A DNA stretch of 64,000 nucleotides. Origin: CSP1-5 sp964348275. Lineage in GTDB: Bacteria > Methylomirabilota > Methylomirabilia > Methylomirabilales > CSP1-5. Positions 39,715-47,651 of this stretch are shown in pieces. How positions within the stretch are numbered: position 1 is the first letter of the stretch; each line of letters opens with the position of its first letter. Both the position numbers and the translations under genes were made by a program. The notes below the pieces were generated by a model. It was not told where the DNA came from and made no database searches. It saw only the letters and a list, made by a program, of their open reading frames with translations. Location: positions 1 to 64,000 of the forward strand of contig CAYGBT010000011.1 in assembly GCA_964348275.1 (NCBI GenBank). The letters are read 5' to 3'.

Positions 39715-40191
39715 TCACCGCTGCCCTCGATCCGTGAGGATCTCGAAAACCATGAGCGCGACCCCTACCGTGATGGCAGAGTCTGCGAGATTAAAAGCAG
39801 GCCAATGGTACGCCCCATAGTACACGTCCAAGAAGTCCACCACCATGCCCAGGCGAAGGCGATCAATCAGGTTCCCCAGGGCACCGCCGAGGATGAAGGT
39901 GAAGCCCAGGGAAGGCAAGAGACGCATCCCTCGATGCCGGGAGCGATAATAAACGATAAACAGGACAGCGAGGATGGAGATCCCGGTAAAAAAGGGATTT
40001 CGAATGGCGGCAGGGGCACGTGCCAGGAAGCCAAAAGCCGCTCCCGGGTTCAACACGTAGGTGAGATTGAAAATAAATGGGATGATGGGGACGATCTCAC
40101 CCAATTGAAGTGTCCGTTGCACGTAGAACTTGGAGATTTGGTCCAGAATCGTAATGACAAGGGCGATGGCATAAAAGGATGCAGCGTTCAT
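39715..40191 (-). CDS. lspA: Lipoprotein signal peptidase II
   Basis: 158 aa with four membrane helices. Catalytic aspartates lie in GNLIDRLRLG (about 114) and FNLADSAITVG (about 136); the LNPGAAFGFL and NLTYVLN region is the conserved periplasmic loop. It cleaves prolipoprotein signal peptides after lipidation. The ATG forms part of the degenerate TATGAAC repeat tract that separates it from ileS. Order ileS-lspA-rluD is conserved in many bacteria. Confidence 0.95.
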   Translation of the reverse strand: MNAASFYAIALVITILDQISKFYVQRTLQLGEIVPIIPFIFNLTYVLNPGAAFGFLARAPAAIRNPFFTGISILAVLFIVYYRSRHRGMRLLPSLGFTFILGGALGNLIDRLRLGMVVDFLDVYYGAYHWPAFNLADSAITVGVALMVFEILTDRGQR

Positions 40192-40345
40192 AGTTCAGGG
40201 TTCATAGTTGAGAGTTGAGTGCCCATTGTTCAGAGTTCAATATCCATAGTTCAGGGACTAGAATTCAGGGCTCATGGGGCAATTTTCTTACGACGTAGCC
40301 GAAAAGAGTTCGGATCCAATTCCTGCCATGAACCATGACCTATGA
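40192..40345. repeat. Degenerate TTCATAGTTCA repeats filling the lspA-ileS gap
   Basis: Imperfect repeats of GTTCA, CATAGTTCAGGG, GAGTTGAGAG and CCATGAACCATGACC run from the lspA start codon to the ileS stop codon, both of which lie within repeat units. They interrupt otherwise unstructured sequence (GGGGCAATTTTCTTACGACG). Confidence 0.75.
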
Positions 40346-43117
40346 ACCCGTATCGAGGACGGCCACGCAGCGGTCGCAGAGAGTACGATGCTCCAGGGAC
40401 TGGCCGACACTCTCGCGGTACACCCAGCACCGCTCGCACTTTTGCCCGGAGGCCCGCTGAACTACCACCGAGAGTTCCGCGCTGTCATCGAGCGCCGGTT
40501 TGACGTCAACCGCAGACACAATGAAGAGGGTCGGCAAATCCTTCGCGTAGCTCTGGAGGAACGCGAACATCGTGGGACCGCCCAAGACCTCGACCTTGGC
40601 TTCCAAGGCGTTGCCGATCAACTTGCTCTTTCTCGCTTCCTCCAGGGCTCGCAGCACGTCGTCACGCACCCGCAGAAGCCGATCCCACCGCTCGGCCAGC
40701 GCCTCGTCCAGGTACGCCTCGTCCACCCGGGGAAACTCGGTAAGGTGAACACTCGCTGCCTCCTCCCCCCGGCGGGGGATGTAGCCCCAGACCTCGTCGG
40801 CAGTAAAGGAAAGAACCGGGGCCATCAGTCGGGTTAGACTCTGAAGGATGAGATACATCGCGGTTTGGGCTGCTCGCCGCTGTTGTGTTGCCGCGCCTGA
40901 CGTGTACACCCGGTCTTTCAAGACATCGAGGTAAAAGGCCGAGAGATCCACGGTACAAAAATTGTGAAGGGCGTGAAACAGGATGTGAAACTCGTACCGC
41001 TCGTAGGCCCGGAGCAGCCGCTCGGTCAGCTTTTGGAGCCGGTGCAGGACAAACCGGTCGATCTCCAGGAGCCCTTCCCGCGGCACCACGTCCGTCCGGG
41101 GATCGAAGTCGTAAAGGTTCCCCAGGAGATAGCGGCACGTGTTGCGGATGCGCCGGTAGCCTTCGACCAGACGGGTGAGGATTTCGGGTGACAGGCGGAC
41201 ATCATCGCGGTAATCCTCTGCCGCAACCCAGAGGCGCAAAATCTCGGCGCCGTACGTGGACATCACTTCTTGGGGAGCAATGACGTTCCCTAACGACTTG
41301 GACATTTTCCGGCCTTCCCCGTCCACCACGAAGCCGTGGGTCAAGACCTCTTTGTAAGGCGCCTGTGCCCGGGTCCCCACTGCCGCCAGGAGGGAACTAT
41401 GGAACCATCCCCGATGCTGGTCGCTCCCCTCGAGATACATCTCTGCCGGCCAGTGTTGATCCGGCCGAGTCTCCAACACGGCCGCCTGACTGACCCCGGA
41501 GTCAAACCAGACGTCCAGGATGTCGTCTTCTTTGGTGAATTGCATTCCACCGCAGCGGGGACATCGGGTTTCTTGAGGCAGCAGCTCCTCGGCACTCCTC
41601 AAGAACCACACATCTGCCCCCTCGCGTTCCATGAGATCTGCTACGTGATCCATGAGGTGTTGGTCGGCGAGGACCCCATGGCACGCCTGGCAGTAAAAGG
41701 CCGCGATGGGAACCCCCCAAGCTCGTTGGCGCGAAATGCACCAATCCGGCCGGGTCTGGATCATGTTGAAGATCCGTTCTTCGCCCCAGGGCGGGATCCA
41801 TTTGACCTTTCGGATCTCTTCCAGCCCCCTCTGGCGGAGGTTGCTCTTCTCCATGGAGATGAACCACTGCTCAGTGGCGCGGAAGATGGTCGGATTCTTA
41901 CACCGCCAACAATGGGGATAGGAGTGATCGACGAGTCCCTCAACCAACAGATTCCCTCTGCGGCGTAGCTCTGCGATGATTCTGGAATTGGCCTCCCAGA
42001 CATTCACCCCCCCAAAGAGCGGAAGGTCAGCAAGAAATCGCCCTTCGTCATCGACGGGATTCTCGACCTTGAGCCCATAGCGAAGGCCGGTCTCGTAGTC
42101 CTCGGCCCCGTGGCCCGGTGCGGTATGGACACATCCGGTTCCGCGGTCTGTGCTCACATATTCCGCGAGGACCACAGGGACCTCTCGCTCCATCCACGGA
42201 TGTTGACAGATAACACCTTCCAGCTGCGCCCCGGGCCAGGCTCCTTCCGTGACTTGAAATTCCCTTGCCGTGTACCCAAAGGCTTGCATGCAGGCGGCCA
42301 CCAAATCTTGGACGACGATTAACTCTCCTGCCGGGGTTTTAACGAGACGGTACATGTGATGTGGGTGCAGGGCAATCGCCTGATTGGCGGGCAGAGTCCA
42401 CGGCGTAGTGGTCCAGATGACGAAAGAGGTTCCCTGACCCGGATCGATGGCAAACTTCCTTTTGGCATTTTTCACGGGGAATTTGACGTAAATCGAGGGG
42501 GACCGGTGGTCGTCGTACTCCACCTCCGCCTCGGCCAGAGCCGTCTGGCAGGTGGCACACCAATGGACCGGCTTCAAGCCCCGGTACACGCTGCCTTCTC
42601 CCACAAATTTGGCCAGCTCCCGCAGGATCACTGCCTCATACCCATAGTCCATGGTGGTGTAGGGATGCTCCCAATCACCTAAGACCCCGAGCCGCCTGAA
42701 TTCTTCGCGCTGCACGTCAATGAAGTGGGCAGCGTACTCTCGGCAGAGTCGTCGTTTCTCCACGACTCCCACTGCCTTTTTCGTATCCCCAAGCTCCTTA
42801 TCCACCTGGTGCTCGATGGGCAGGCCATGGCAGTCCCATCCGGGAACGAAGACCGCGTCATAGCCCATCATGGAGCGGGACTTGACCACAAAATCTTTCA
42901 AAATCTTGTTCAGAGCGTGGCCCATGTGAATGTGGCCATTGGCATACGGGGGACCGTCGTGCAGGATCCACATTTCGCGACCTGCCCGGACCTCCCGAAG
43001 CCTCTGATAGATCTCCCGCTCATCCCACGAGCGCAGAATCTCCGGTTCCCGCTCCGTCAGGCTCGCCTTCATGGGAAAGGTCGTCTTGGGCAGGTTGAGC
43101 GTTGCCTTGTAGTCCAC
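40340..43117 (-). CDS. ileS: Isoleucyl-tRNA synthetase
   Basis: 925 aa, normal size. HIGH-type motif PPYANGHIHMGHA (about 56-68), KMSKS in GRKMSKSLGN (about 600), editing CP1 domain between them, and a C-terminal zinc finger CERCWVYRE ... LCDRC. It charges tRNA-Ile in the cytosol. Start is GTG 43117 with GGAGG 5 nt upstream. The 95-nt leader contains a terminator hairpin and a palindrome (own entries), so attenuation is likely. Bacterial type 1 form, expected to be mupirocin-sensitive. Confidence 0.97.
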   Translation of the reverse strand: MDYKATLNLPKTTFPMKASLTEREPEILRSWDEREIYQRLREVRAGREMWILHDGPPYANGHIHMGHALNKILKDFVVKSRSMMGYDAVFVPGWDCHGLPIEHQVDKELGDTKKAVGVVEKRRLCREYAAHFIDVQREEFRRLGVLGDWEHPYTTMDYGYEAVILRELAKFVGEGSVYRGLKPVHWCATCQTALAEAEVEYDDHRSPSIYVKFPVKNAKRKFAIDPGQGTSFVIWTTTPWTLPANQAIALHPHHMYRLVKTPAGELIVVQDLVAACMQAFGYTAREFQVTEGAWPGAQLEGVICQHPWMEREVPVVLAEYVSTDRGTGCVHTAPGHGAEDYETGLRYGLKVENPVDDEGRFLADLPLFGGVNVWEANSRIIAELRRRGNLLVEGLVDHSYPHCWRCKNPTIFRATEQWFISMEKSNLRQRGLEEIRKVKWIPPWGEERIFNMIQTRPDWCISRQRAWGVPIAAFYCQACHGVLADQHLMDHVADLMEREGADVWFLRSAEELLPQETRCPRCGGMQFTKEDDILDVWFDSGVSQAAVLETRPDQHWPAEMYLEGSDQHRGWFHSSLLAAVGTRAQAPYKEVLTHGFVVDGEGRKMSKSLGNVIAPQEVMSTYGAEILRLWVAAEDYRDDVRLSPEILTRLVEGYRRIRNTCRYLLGNLYDFDPRTDVVPREGLLEIDRFVLHRLQKLTERLLRAYERYEFHILFHALHNFCTVDLSAFYLDVLKDRVYTSGAATQQRRAAQTAMYLILQSLTRLMAPVLSFTADEVWGYIPRRGEEAASVHLTEFPRVDEAYLDEALAERWDRLLRVRDDVLRALEEARKSKLIGNALEAKVEVLGGPTMFAFLQSYAKDLPTLFIVSAVDVKPALDDSAELSVVVQRASGQKCERCWVYRESVGQSLEHRTLCDRCVAVLDTGS

Positions 43118-43131
43118 TACGCCTCCGAGAC

Positions 43132-43160
43132 AAAAGCCCCCATCGAATCAGATGAGGGCT
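43132..43160 (-). terminator. Terminator-like hairpin in the ileS leader
   Basis: Minus strand AGCCCTCAT-CTGATTCG-ATGGGGGCT followed by TTTTG: nearly perfect 9-bp stem plus T-run, between promoter and start codon. Placed to abort transcription before ileS. I see no T-box GGTGG...ACCGCG motif, so the trigger is unknown. Confidence 0.65.
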
Positions 43161-43162
43161 AT

Positions 43163-43176
43163 GTGACGCCAGTCAC
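43163..43176 (-). promoter_or_regulatory. Palindrome GTGACTGGCGTCAC in ileS leader
   Basis: GTGAC-TGGC-GTCAC, 5-bp perfect arms, immediately upstream of the terminator hairpin. It may be an operator or an upstream stem competing with the terminator. Confidence 0.4.
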
Positions 43177-43187
43177 AAAGAGAATTC

Positions 43188-43217
43188 ATTACAACAAGGT
43201 CCGCCTGAGCTTGTCAA
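43188..43217 (-). promoter_or_regulatory. ileS promoter
   Basis: Minus strand TTGACA (43217-43212), spacer 18 nt, TGTAAT (43193-43188). Strong sigma-70-type match. Confidence 0.7.
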
Positions 43218-43230
43218 GTCCAAGCGCCAC

Positions 43231-43575
43231 TCAGCGCGCTGCACCATGCTTCCAGAGCCAGACGCGCCAATAGATTATGCCGACCTCCGCTGGCTTTACA
43301 CCATAGTGTTCACCGACTCGCCGCATTACGTTCTTCTGGGCCGTCCACAACACTCCCGGGGCTTCGAGGTGGGGAAGCTGCGACAGCTCGTCGGTTACCC
43401 GCTCGAAGATCAAGATCTCTTCATCCGGTGGCGCCGAGAATGCTTCCCGCGCTTGACGGGCCGCACTGCGATCTCGACGTCCTACCCAAAAGCCATAGAC
43501 AAGACAGAAGCCGGACACCGCCAACAGGAGGAGAATCAGGACGCTCGTGGAGTTTAATAGGGTCAGCTGATTCAT
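43231..43575 (-). CDS. Small single-pass membrane protein of unknown function
   Basis: 114 aa from ATG 43575 (a GTG sits one codon upstream). One membrane helix, SVLILLLLAVSGFCLVYGFW, then a basic stretch GRRDRSAARQA and a cytosolic domain of about 70 residues (EEILIFERVTDELSQLPHLE) without recognised family. Probably in an operon with the two membrane genes upstream (43657 and 43979). It ends just before the ileS promoter. Confidence 0.6.
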   Translation of the reverse strand: MNQLTLLNSTSVLILLLLAVSGFCLVYGFWVGRRDRSAARQAREAFSAPPDEEILIFERVTDELSQLPHLEAPGVLWTAQKNVMRRVGEHYGVKPAEVGIIYWRVWLWKHGAAR

Positions 43576-43656
43576 CACAATCGGTTCTCCGCCGATGACA
43601 GCTCTTGCAATGGCGTATTGCTCCCGCCCGTCTGTTGACTGCGGACCATTCGGCGG

Positions 43657-43965
43657 CTACGGCCCCGACAGATCCCACCACCACTTCAAGGTGAGACCTT
43701 GGACCAGAGAAAGCGCGAGTAACGACCCGTCGGCGGCGAGGTAGAGCGACACGAACTCTCCGGTCAGGGCACGCACGGCCAGAATTGCCATTATTCCTAC
43801 GGTGATGTTGAGTCCAATGAAAACAAACGTCATCCCGAAGCACTCCAGCATCTTCCCGACTGCCTTTCGGATGCCGCTCCCGGACAACCTGAGGCCTCTT
43901 GCGCCAATCAGATAGGCACCGACTGAGGTAAAGACTACAAGGATCGGGATAAAGGTCTGCGCCAT
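43657..43965 (-). CDS. Small membrane protein, three helices
   Basis: 102 aa from ATG 43965, preceded by GGGGGGAGG. Hydrophobic segments FIPILVVFTSVGAYLIGA, MTFVFIGLNITVGIMAILAV and LLALSLVQGLTLKWWWDL. No family recognised. Upstream in-frame ATG (44028) would overlap the ydcF-like gene by 50 nt and adds no membrane sequence. Likely co-transcribed with its neighbours. Confidence 0.6.
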   Translation of the reverse strand: MAQTFIPILVVFTSVGAYLIGARGLRLSGSGIRKAVGKMLECFGMTFVFIGLNITVGIMAILAVRALTGEFVSLYLAADGSLLALSLVQGLTLKWWWDLSGP

Positions 43966-43978
43966 GCCTCCCCCCTTT

Positions 43979-44638
43979 TTACAGATATCCGGCGATCCGG
44001 TAGTAGAGTAATGCGACAATCTCCCCAAGAATGCGCCGCATCAGGCGGAGTCGCCCCTCGGGACTGAAGTCCCGGTTCGAGAGCCCCTCTGCGGGTGCTG
44101 CGAGGACCTCAAAGCCGGCCTGCTCAAACAGGGTCCGGGCCCGGGGCATATGATGTGTGTCAGTCACCAGCAGAATTTTTCGAACACCCCTCTTTCCCAA
44201 GATTGCCCTACCGCGCACGGCCTCCTCCCTCGTCGTCCGCGCGTCGGCCTCGGTAACGATTGCCCCCGGCGAGATTCCGAGCTCTCGCGCGATCTCCGCA
44301 CGGATCTCACCCTCAGCCGGCCCCCCCTCATGGGGCGGGCCGAAAAAGACCAAAAGGGGGGCGAGGCCCCTTCGGTAAAGGAGAACCCCGTGAACGGTGC
44401 GACGCAACGAGCTATCGCGGAGCTTCCCGTCGGCCGAGACCCCGCTCCCGAGCACGACAATGGCCTCGGCTGGCTCAAGTCGTGACGGCGTGCCGAGCCA
44501 GCGACTCAGGATATTCGGCAGCGGAGTGAAGGCTGAGACACAAAAGGATGCCACACCAGCGAACCCGACGAGTCGGCAGATACGTGTCCAGCCCGTGCGC
44601 CTCCTCTTCTGCAGGGGTTCGATCCTTGGCGAGTCCAT
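43979..44638 (-). CDS. YdcF/SanA-family (DUF218) membrane protein
   Basis: 219 aa. N-terminal membrane anchor (LVGFAGVASFCVSAFTPL, about 23-40), then DUF218: EAIVVLGSGVSADGKLRDSS, E-ADARTTREEA and LLVTDTHHMPRARTLFEQAG. This family (ElyC, SanA, YdcF) acts in envelope carrier-lipid or peptidoglycan homeostasis, with the active face outside the inner membrane. First gene of a likely three-gene minus-strand unit. Confidence 0.82.
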   Translation of the reverse strand: MDSPRIEPLQKRRRTGWTRICRLVGFAGVASFCVSAFTPLPNILSRWLGTPSRLEPAEAIVVLGSGVSADGKLRDSSLRRTVHGVLLYRRGLAPLLVFFGPPHEGGPAEGEIRAEIARELGISPGAIVTEADARTTREEAVRGRAILGKRGVRKILLVTDTHHMPRARTLFEQAGFEVLAAPAEGLSNRDFSPEGRLRLMRRILGEIVALLYYRIAGYL

Positions 44639-45277
44639 CGCTCCCTCCCTCTGGGAAGTCAGCCATGGTAGGGCCGTACCATCTCATTCCGATAAGGATG
44701 AGGGCTTCTTGCCGCACCTCATGAGCCGGCTCGGGAAGTTATCCTTCGTCGGCGGAAAATTTCACGGGTAGCTGATTCCATTGGAACAGCACCTTCGGCC
44801 CCTCGCTCCGGGCCTCCCATCATACCCGAGCCCGAAAGGGTTCGGCGAATGGGTCTTCCCCGTCGGAACAATTCCAGCGGTCGGTATAGCGAAAACTGGT
44901 ACTTCCGCGCCTCGCGGGTCGAGCAGGCTTCACGTCGGCCATCCCCCACCTGCACTTCGTTCCGGCGGGCGGGACCCCCTGGCCGCACGCAAACCAGGTT
45001 CCGCCGGGTCCAGGCCCATCTCCCCTCGCCCTTTCGAGGCACCCCCGACCCTCCTCGCGAATTTTACTTTCGTAGGCAGCACGTGCATGCCCCGAGCGAC
45101 ATTGCCGGGAGCGGCGGGGCCCCTCGGCTGGCGGCGGCTTGGGAAACCGAGGCGCGATCCGTGCCTGATCTCCTTGCAGGGATCGTGAACACGGAGGGAC
45201 CCAGGCCGTAAGCCGCCGTTCAGGGCCGCCGCGGGAGGCGCGGAGCGAGGGGCGTGGATGTGCTGCTCGGCTGATCG
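44639..45277. other. 640-nt stretch without recognised gene
   Basis: Very GC-rich, with open frames on both strands but none with a domain or ribosome site. The minus frame around 44830-45060 (ending in a WNCSDGEDPFAEPFRARV peptide) has a mildly protein-like look, so a decayed gene is possible. I searched by eye for RNase P, tmRNA and SRP RNA signatures and saw none. Positions 44788-44810 repeat at 63926. Confidence 0.4.
44788..44810. repeat. 23-bp dispersed repeat, copy 1
   Basis: AGCACCTTCGGCCCCTCGCT followed by CCG is identical at 63926-63948. Similarity extends about 30 nt further (CCTCCCATCATACCCGAGCC versus CCCCCGCATTACTTGAGCC). Confidence 0.75.
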
Positions 45278-45943
45278 CTATGCGAGCCAATCTGCCAGCT
45301 CCGCCAGGGTCCGGAACTCGCGATCGGCCTGACCCCCATCCGATGCCACCTGGCCCTTGCGGTTGATCCACGCCACCGGAATGCCTAGTGTCCGCGCCGG
45401 TACCACATCGTGGAAATAGCTTTGCCCGGCGTGAATCCACCGGCTTTCACCGATCAGTTGGCCCGCGGTGTGGAAGTGGCCGAGGGCCGGCTTGTACGAG
45501 CGGACCTGCTGGGCAGTCACGAGCAGGTCAAAAGTGACGTTGAAGTGACGCAAGGTATCCGCAAGTAGGTCATCGTCGACGTTGGATAGGATCCCGAGTT
45601 GGTAGCCGGCAGCGGCCAAGCACTCGAGGGCCGCGTTCGTATCGGCAAAAGGCTGCCAGTCGGGCAGACTCTCGGCAAGGAAGTTAGCCCGCTCCAAAAC
45701 CAGTGGCCAGCCCAACCTATAGGCCACCTGCCGCGCTGTCTCGGCGAGCACGACGCGGTAGCTCCGGTAGGCTTCGCCCTCAACCGCCGGCTGCACTTCG
45801 GCGCGGGCCGAGAGGACAGCGGCTGGATCGAATGCCACCCCATCCACCGCAGCGGCTTCATCGAAGGCCTTGCTGATAGCACTGTCCCAGTCGATCAGCG
45901 TCCCATAGCAGTCGAAAGTAATAATGTCATAAGGTCGTTCCAT
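45278..45943 (-). CDS. HAD hydrolase, type II haloacid-dehalogenase-like
   Basis: 221 aa from ATG 45943. Motif I FDCYGTLIDW has the single Asp, Cys replacing the second acid, as in L-2-haloacid dehalogenases and related enzymes. Motif II ILSNVDD, motif III Lys in SYKPALGHF, and IHAGQSYFHDV as motif IV region. Without the full set of dehalogenase pocket residues it could be a phosphatase acting on another small molecule. Isolated gene between two gene-poor stretches. Confidence 0.75.
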   Translation of the reverse strand: MERPYDIITFDCYGTLIDWDSAISKAFDEAAAVDGVAFDPAAVLSARAEVQPAVEGEAYRSYRVVLAETARQVAYRLGWPLVLERANFLAESLPDWQPFADTNAALECLAAAGYQLGILSNVDDDLLADTLRHFNVTFDLLVTAQQVRSYKPALGHFHTAGQLIGESRWIHAGQSYFHDVVPARTLGIPVAWINRKGQVASDGGQADREFRTLAELADWLA

Positions 45944-45986
45944 CACGTGTTCGCTTTCGTCCTATGGGGCAGCCCGGAGTACATCT

Positions 45987-46148
45987 TCACGACAAACTTC
46001 CTCGATCTCCTCCGCTCCGCTCGCTCTCGGCTCTTATCATTGCCACCGTGGCGCTCTTGATCCCGTCGTAGAACCGCCGTAACATTGCATCAAGCTCGTC
46101 GGGGGCCGGTTTGGGACTGGGCTCGCGGACCGCCTCGTCCTCTTCTCG
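45987..46148 (-). pseudogene. Protein-like frame without start codon
   Basis: Minus frame DREEDEAVREPSPKPAPDEL followed by DAMLRRFYDGIKSATVAMIR and AESERSGGDRGSLS ends at TGA 45987. It looks like the C-terminal part of a small acidic-linker/helical protein, but no ATG, GTG or TTG precedes it in frame after a TGA at about 46151. An ATG in another frame lies just upstream (about 46168), so a frameshift is possible. The rest of 45944-46535 holds no recognised gene. Confidence 0.25.
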
Positions 46149-46535
46149 ATCTAATCACGCTTCGGCCCATTGTCAATCTGTGTTTCAGGCCGTTGTCTTG
46201 GCCTCTGGGTTCCCCACGTCAATATGGCCCCAGGGTGCCACAGAAACGCCTGGGAGGACGGTGACGCCCCTGTTTAGATCGCAAGAATCTCGTGGATACT
46301 TATTCAATCGAGTTTGCGGACCTGTCAGTGTAGGAGATCGAGGCGAGCATAATGCCCGATGGTGTCGAGGCACGCTTTGGCCAGGGCCGGTTCCTCGAGA
46401 TGACCTCGGCCCAGAGGATGGTTTCCTTGCACTAGTAGCATTCCAACTATCTCCTGCCAACTTTTCGCTGGACTCGCTCAAGACTGCTGGAAGAAGTCCC
46501 GCGCCTCAAATTTGGCGTATCGAGTTGGAACGGCA

Positions 46536-47636
46536 CTAGTAAAGGAACCGACGCATGTGGACGTTGATGATCAATCCGATACCAAGGCTTGTCACCAGAA
46601 GGGAGGAACCTCCGTAGCTTAAGAGGGGAAGGGGGACTCCCACCACCGGCATTACACCCAGCACCATCCCGACGTTGACGACGAGTTGGACCATGATCAT
46701 CGCCATGATCCCGAAGGCCATCAATGCGCCGAAGAGATCCCTGGCCTCACTGCCGATTTCGAGCCCCCGCGTAATGAGGAAGCAGTACAGGAGGAGGATA
46801 GTAAAACAGCCGATGAATCCCCACTGTTCGGCCAACACGGCGAAGATGAAGTCGGTGTGGCTGGCCGGGAGAAAATTGAGCTGGCTCTGACTCGCCGCCA
46901 TCATCCCCTTTCCCCAAAGCTCCCCCGATCCGACGGCGATCTTGGACTGGGCGATGTGATAGCCCGCCCCAAGCGGATCGAGCTGTGGATAGAAGAAGAC
47001 CAGAAGCCGCTGCTGCTGATAGTTCTTGAGTAAGGACCAGAGCAGGGGGGTCAGGGCTGCGCCGGAGAAAGCGAGGAAGAGGAGGTGCCTAAACCGGAGC
47101 CCGACTAGGAGGAGCATCGAGAGGGTCAGCAGCCCCAGCAGCGTGGCAGTGCCCAGATCCGGCTGCCTCATGATGATCAGGATGGGAACCAGCGCGAGCA
47201 TGGCGGGGATCACCAAAAGGCGGAGCTCCCCCAGGCGCTCTTTATGATCTTCGAAGTAGCGGGCCAGGACCAGGATCAGGGCGAGCTTCATAAACTCTGA
47301 GGGCTGCATCGTCCATACCCCGATCCGGATCCAGCGCTGGGCTCCCAAGCCCGCCTGTCCCACCACCTCGACCAGGAGCAGGAGGACGAGCAGTCCCCCA
47401 AAGATTACATAGGCAAACCGAGCCAGAAGCCGATAGTTGACGAAAGCAGCGGCGAGGAGGCCAAAAAGCCCCAGGGTGAACCAGAGCAGCTGACGGAGAT
47501 ACAGCGTCTGTTTCAGCGGGGAGGGGGAGCCCAGGTTACCGCTCCAAATGGTAATAATCCCGACGGCGGCGAGGGCGAGAGTGACACCAGCCATCCGCCA
47601 GTCAAAGGTGGTGAGCATCCGGCGGTCAAAATACAT
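46536..47636 (-). CDS. rodA: RodA peptidoglycan glycosyltransferase (SEDS)
   Basis: 366 aa, ten membrane helices, SEDS family. WIRIGVWTMQPSEFMKLALI (about 103) and LLSYGGSSLLVTSLGIGLI near the end are family marks, with the catalytic Asp region in HTDFIFAVLAEQWGF. RodA polymerises lateral-wall glycan with PBP2. Ends the operon mreB-mreC-mreD-mrdA-rodA. Starts at ATG 47636 with GGAGTAAAGGA, 15 nt after mrdA. Confidence 0.95.
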   Translation of the reverse strand: MYFDRRMLTTFDWRMAGVTLALAAVGIITIWSGNLGSPSPLKQTLYLRQLLWFTLGLFGLLAAAFVNYRLLARFAYVIFGGLLVLLLLVEVVGQAGLGAQRWIRIGVWTMQPSEFMKLALILVLARYFEDHKERLGELRLLVIPAMLALVPILIIMRQPDLGTATLLGLLTLSMLLLVGLRFRHLLFLAFSGAALTPLLWSLLKNYQQQRLLVFFYPQLDPLGAGYHIAQSKIAVGSGELWGKGMMAASQSQLNFLPASHTDFIFAVLAEQWGFIGCFTILLLYCFLITRGLEIGSEARDLFGALMAFGIMAMIMVQLVVNVGMVLGVMPVVGVPLPLLSYGGSSLLVTSLGIGLIINVHMRRFLY

Positions 47637-47651
47637 TCCTTTACTCCAGGA

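Noticed and set aside
44820..45440. 206-codon minus-strand frame
   Set aside because: It overlaps the real HAD gene at its start, lacks a domain and has atypical composition.
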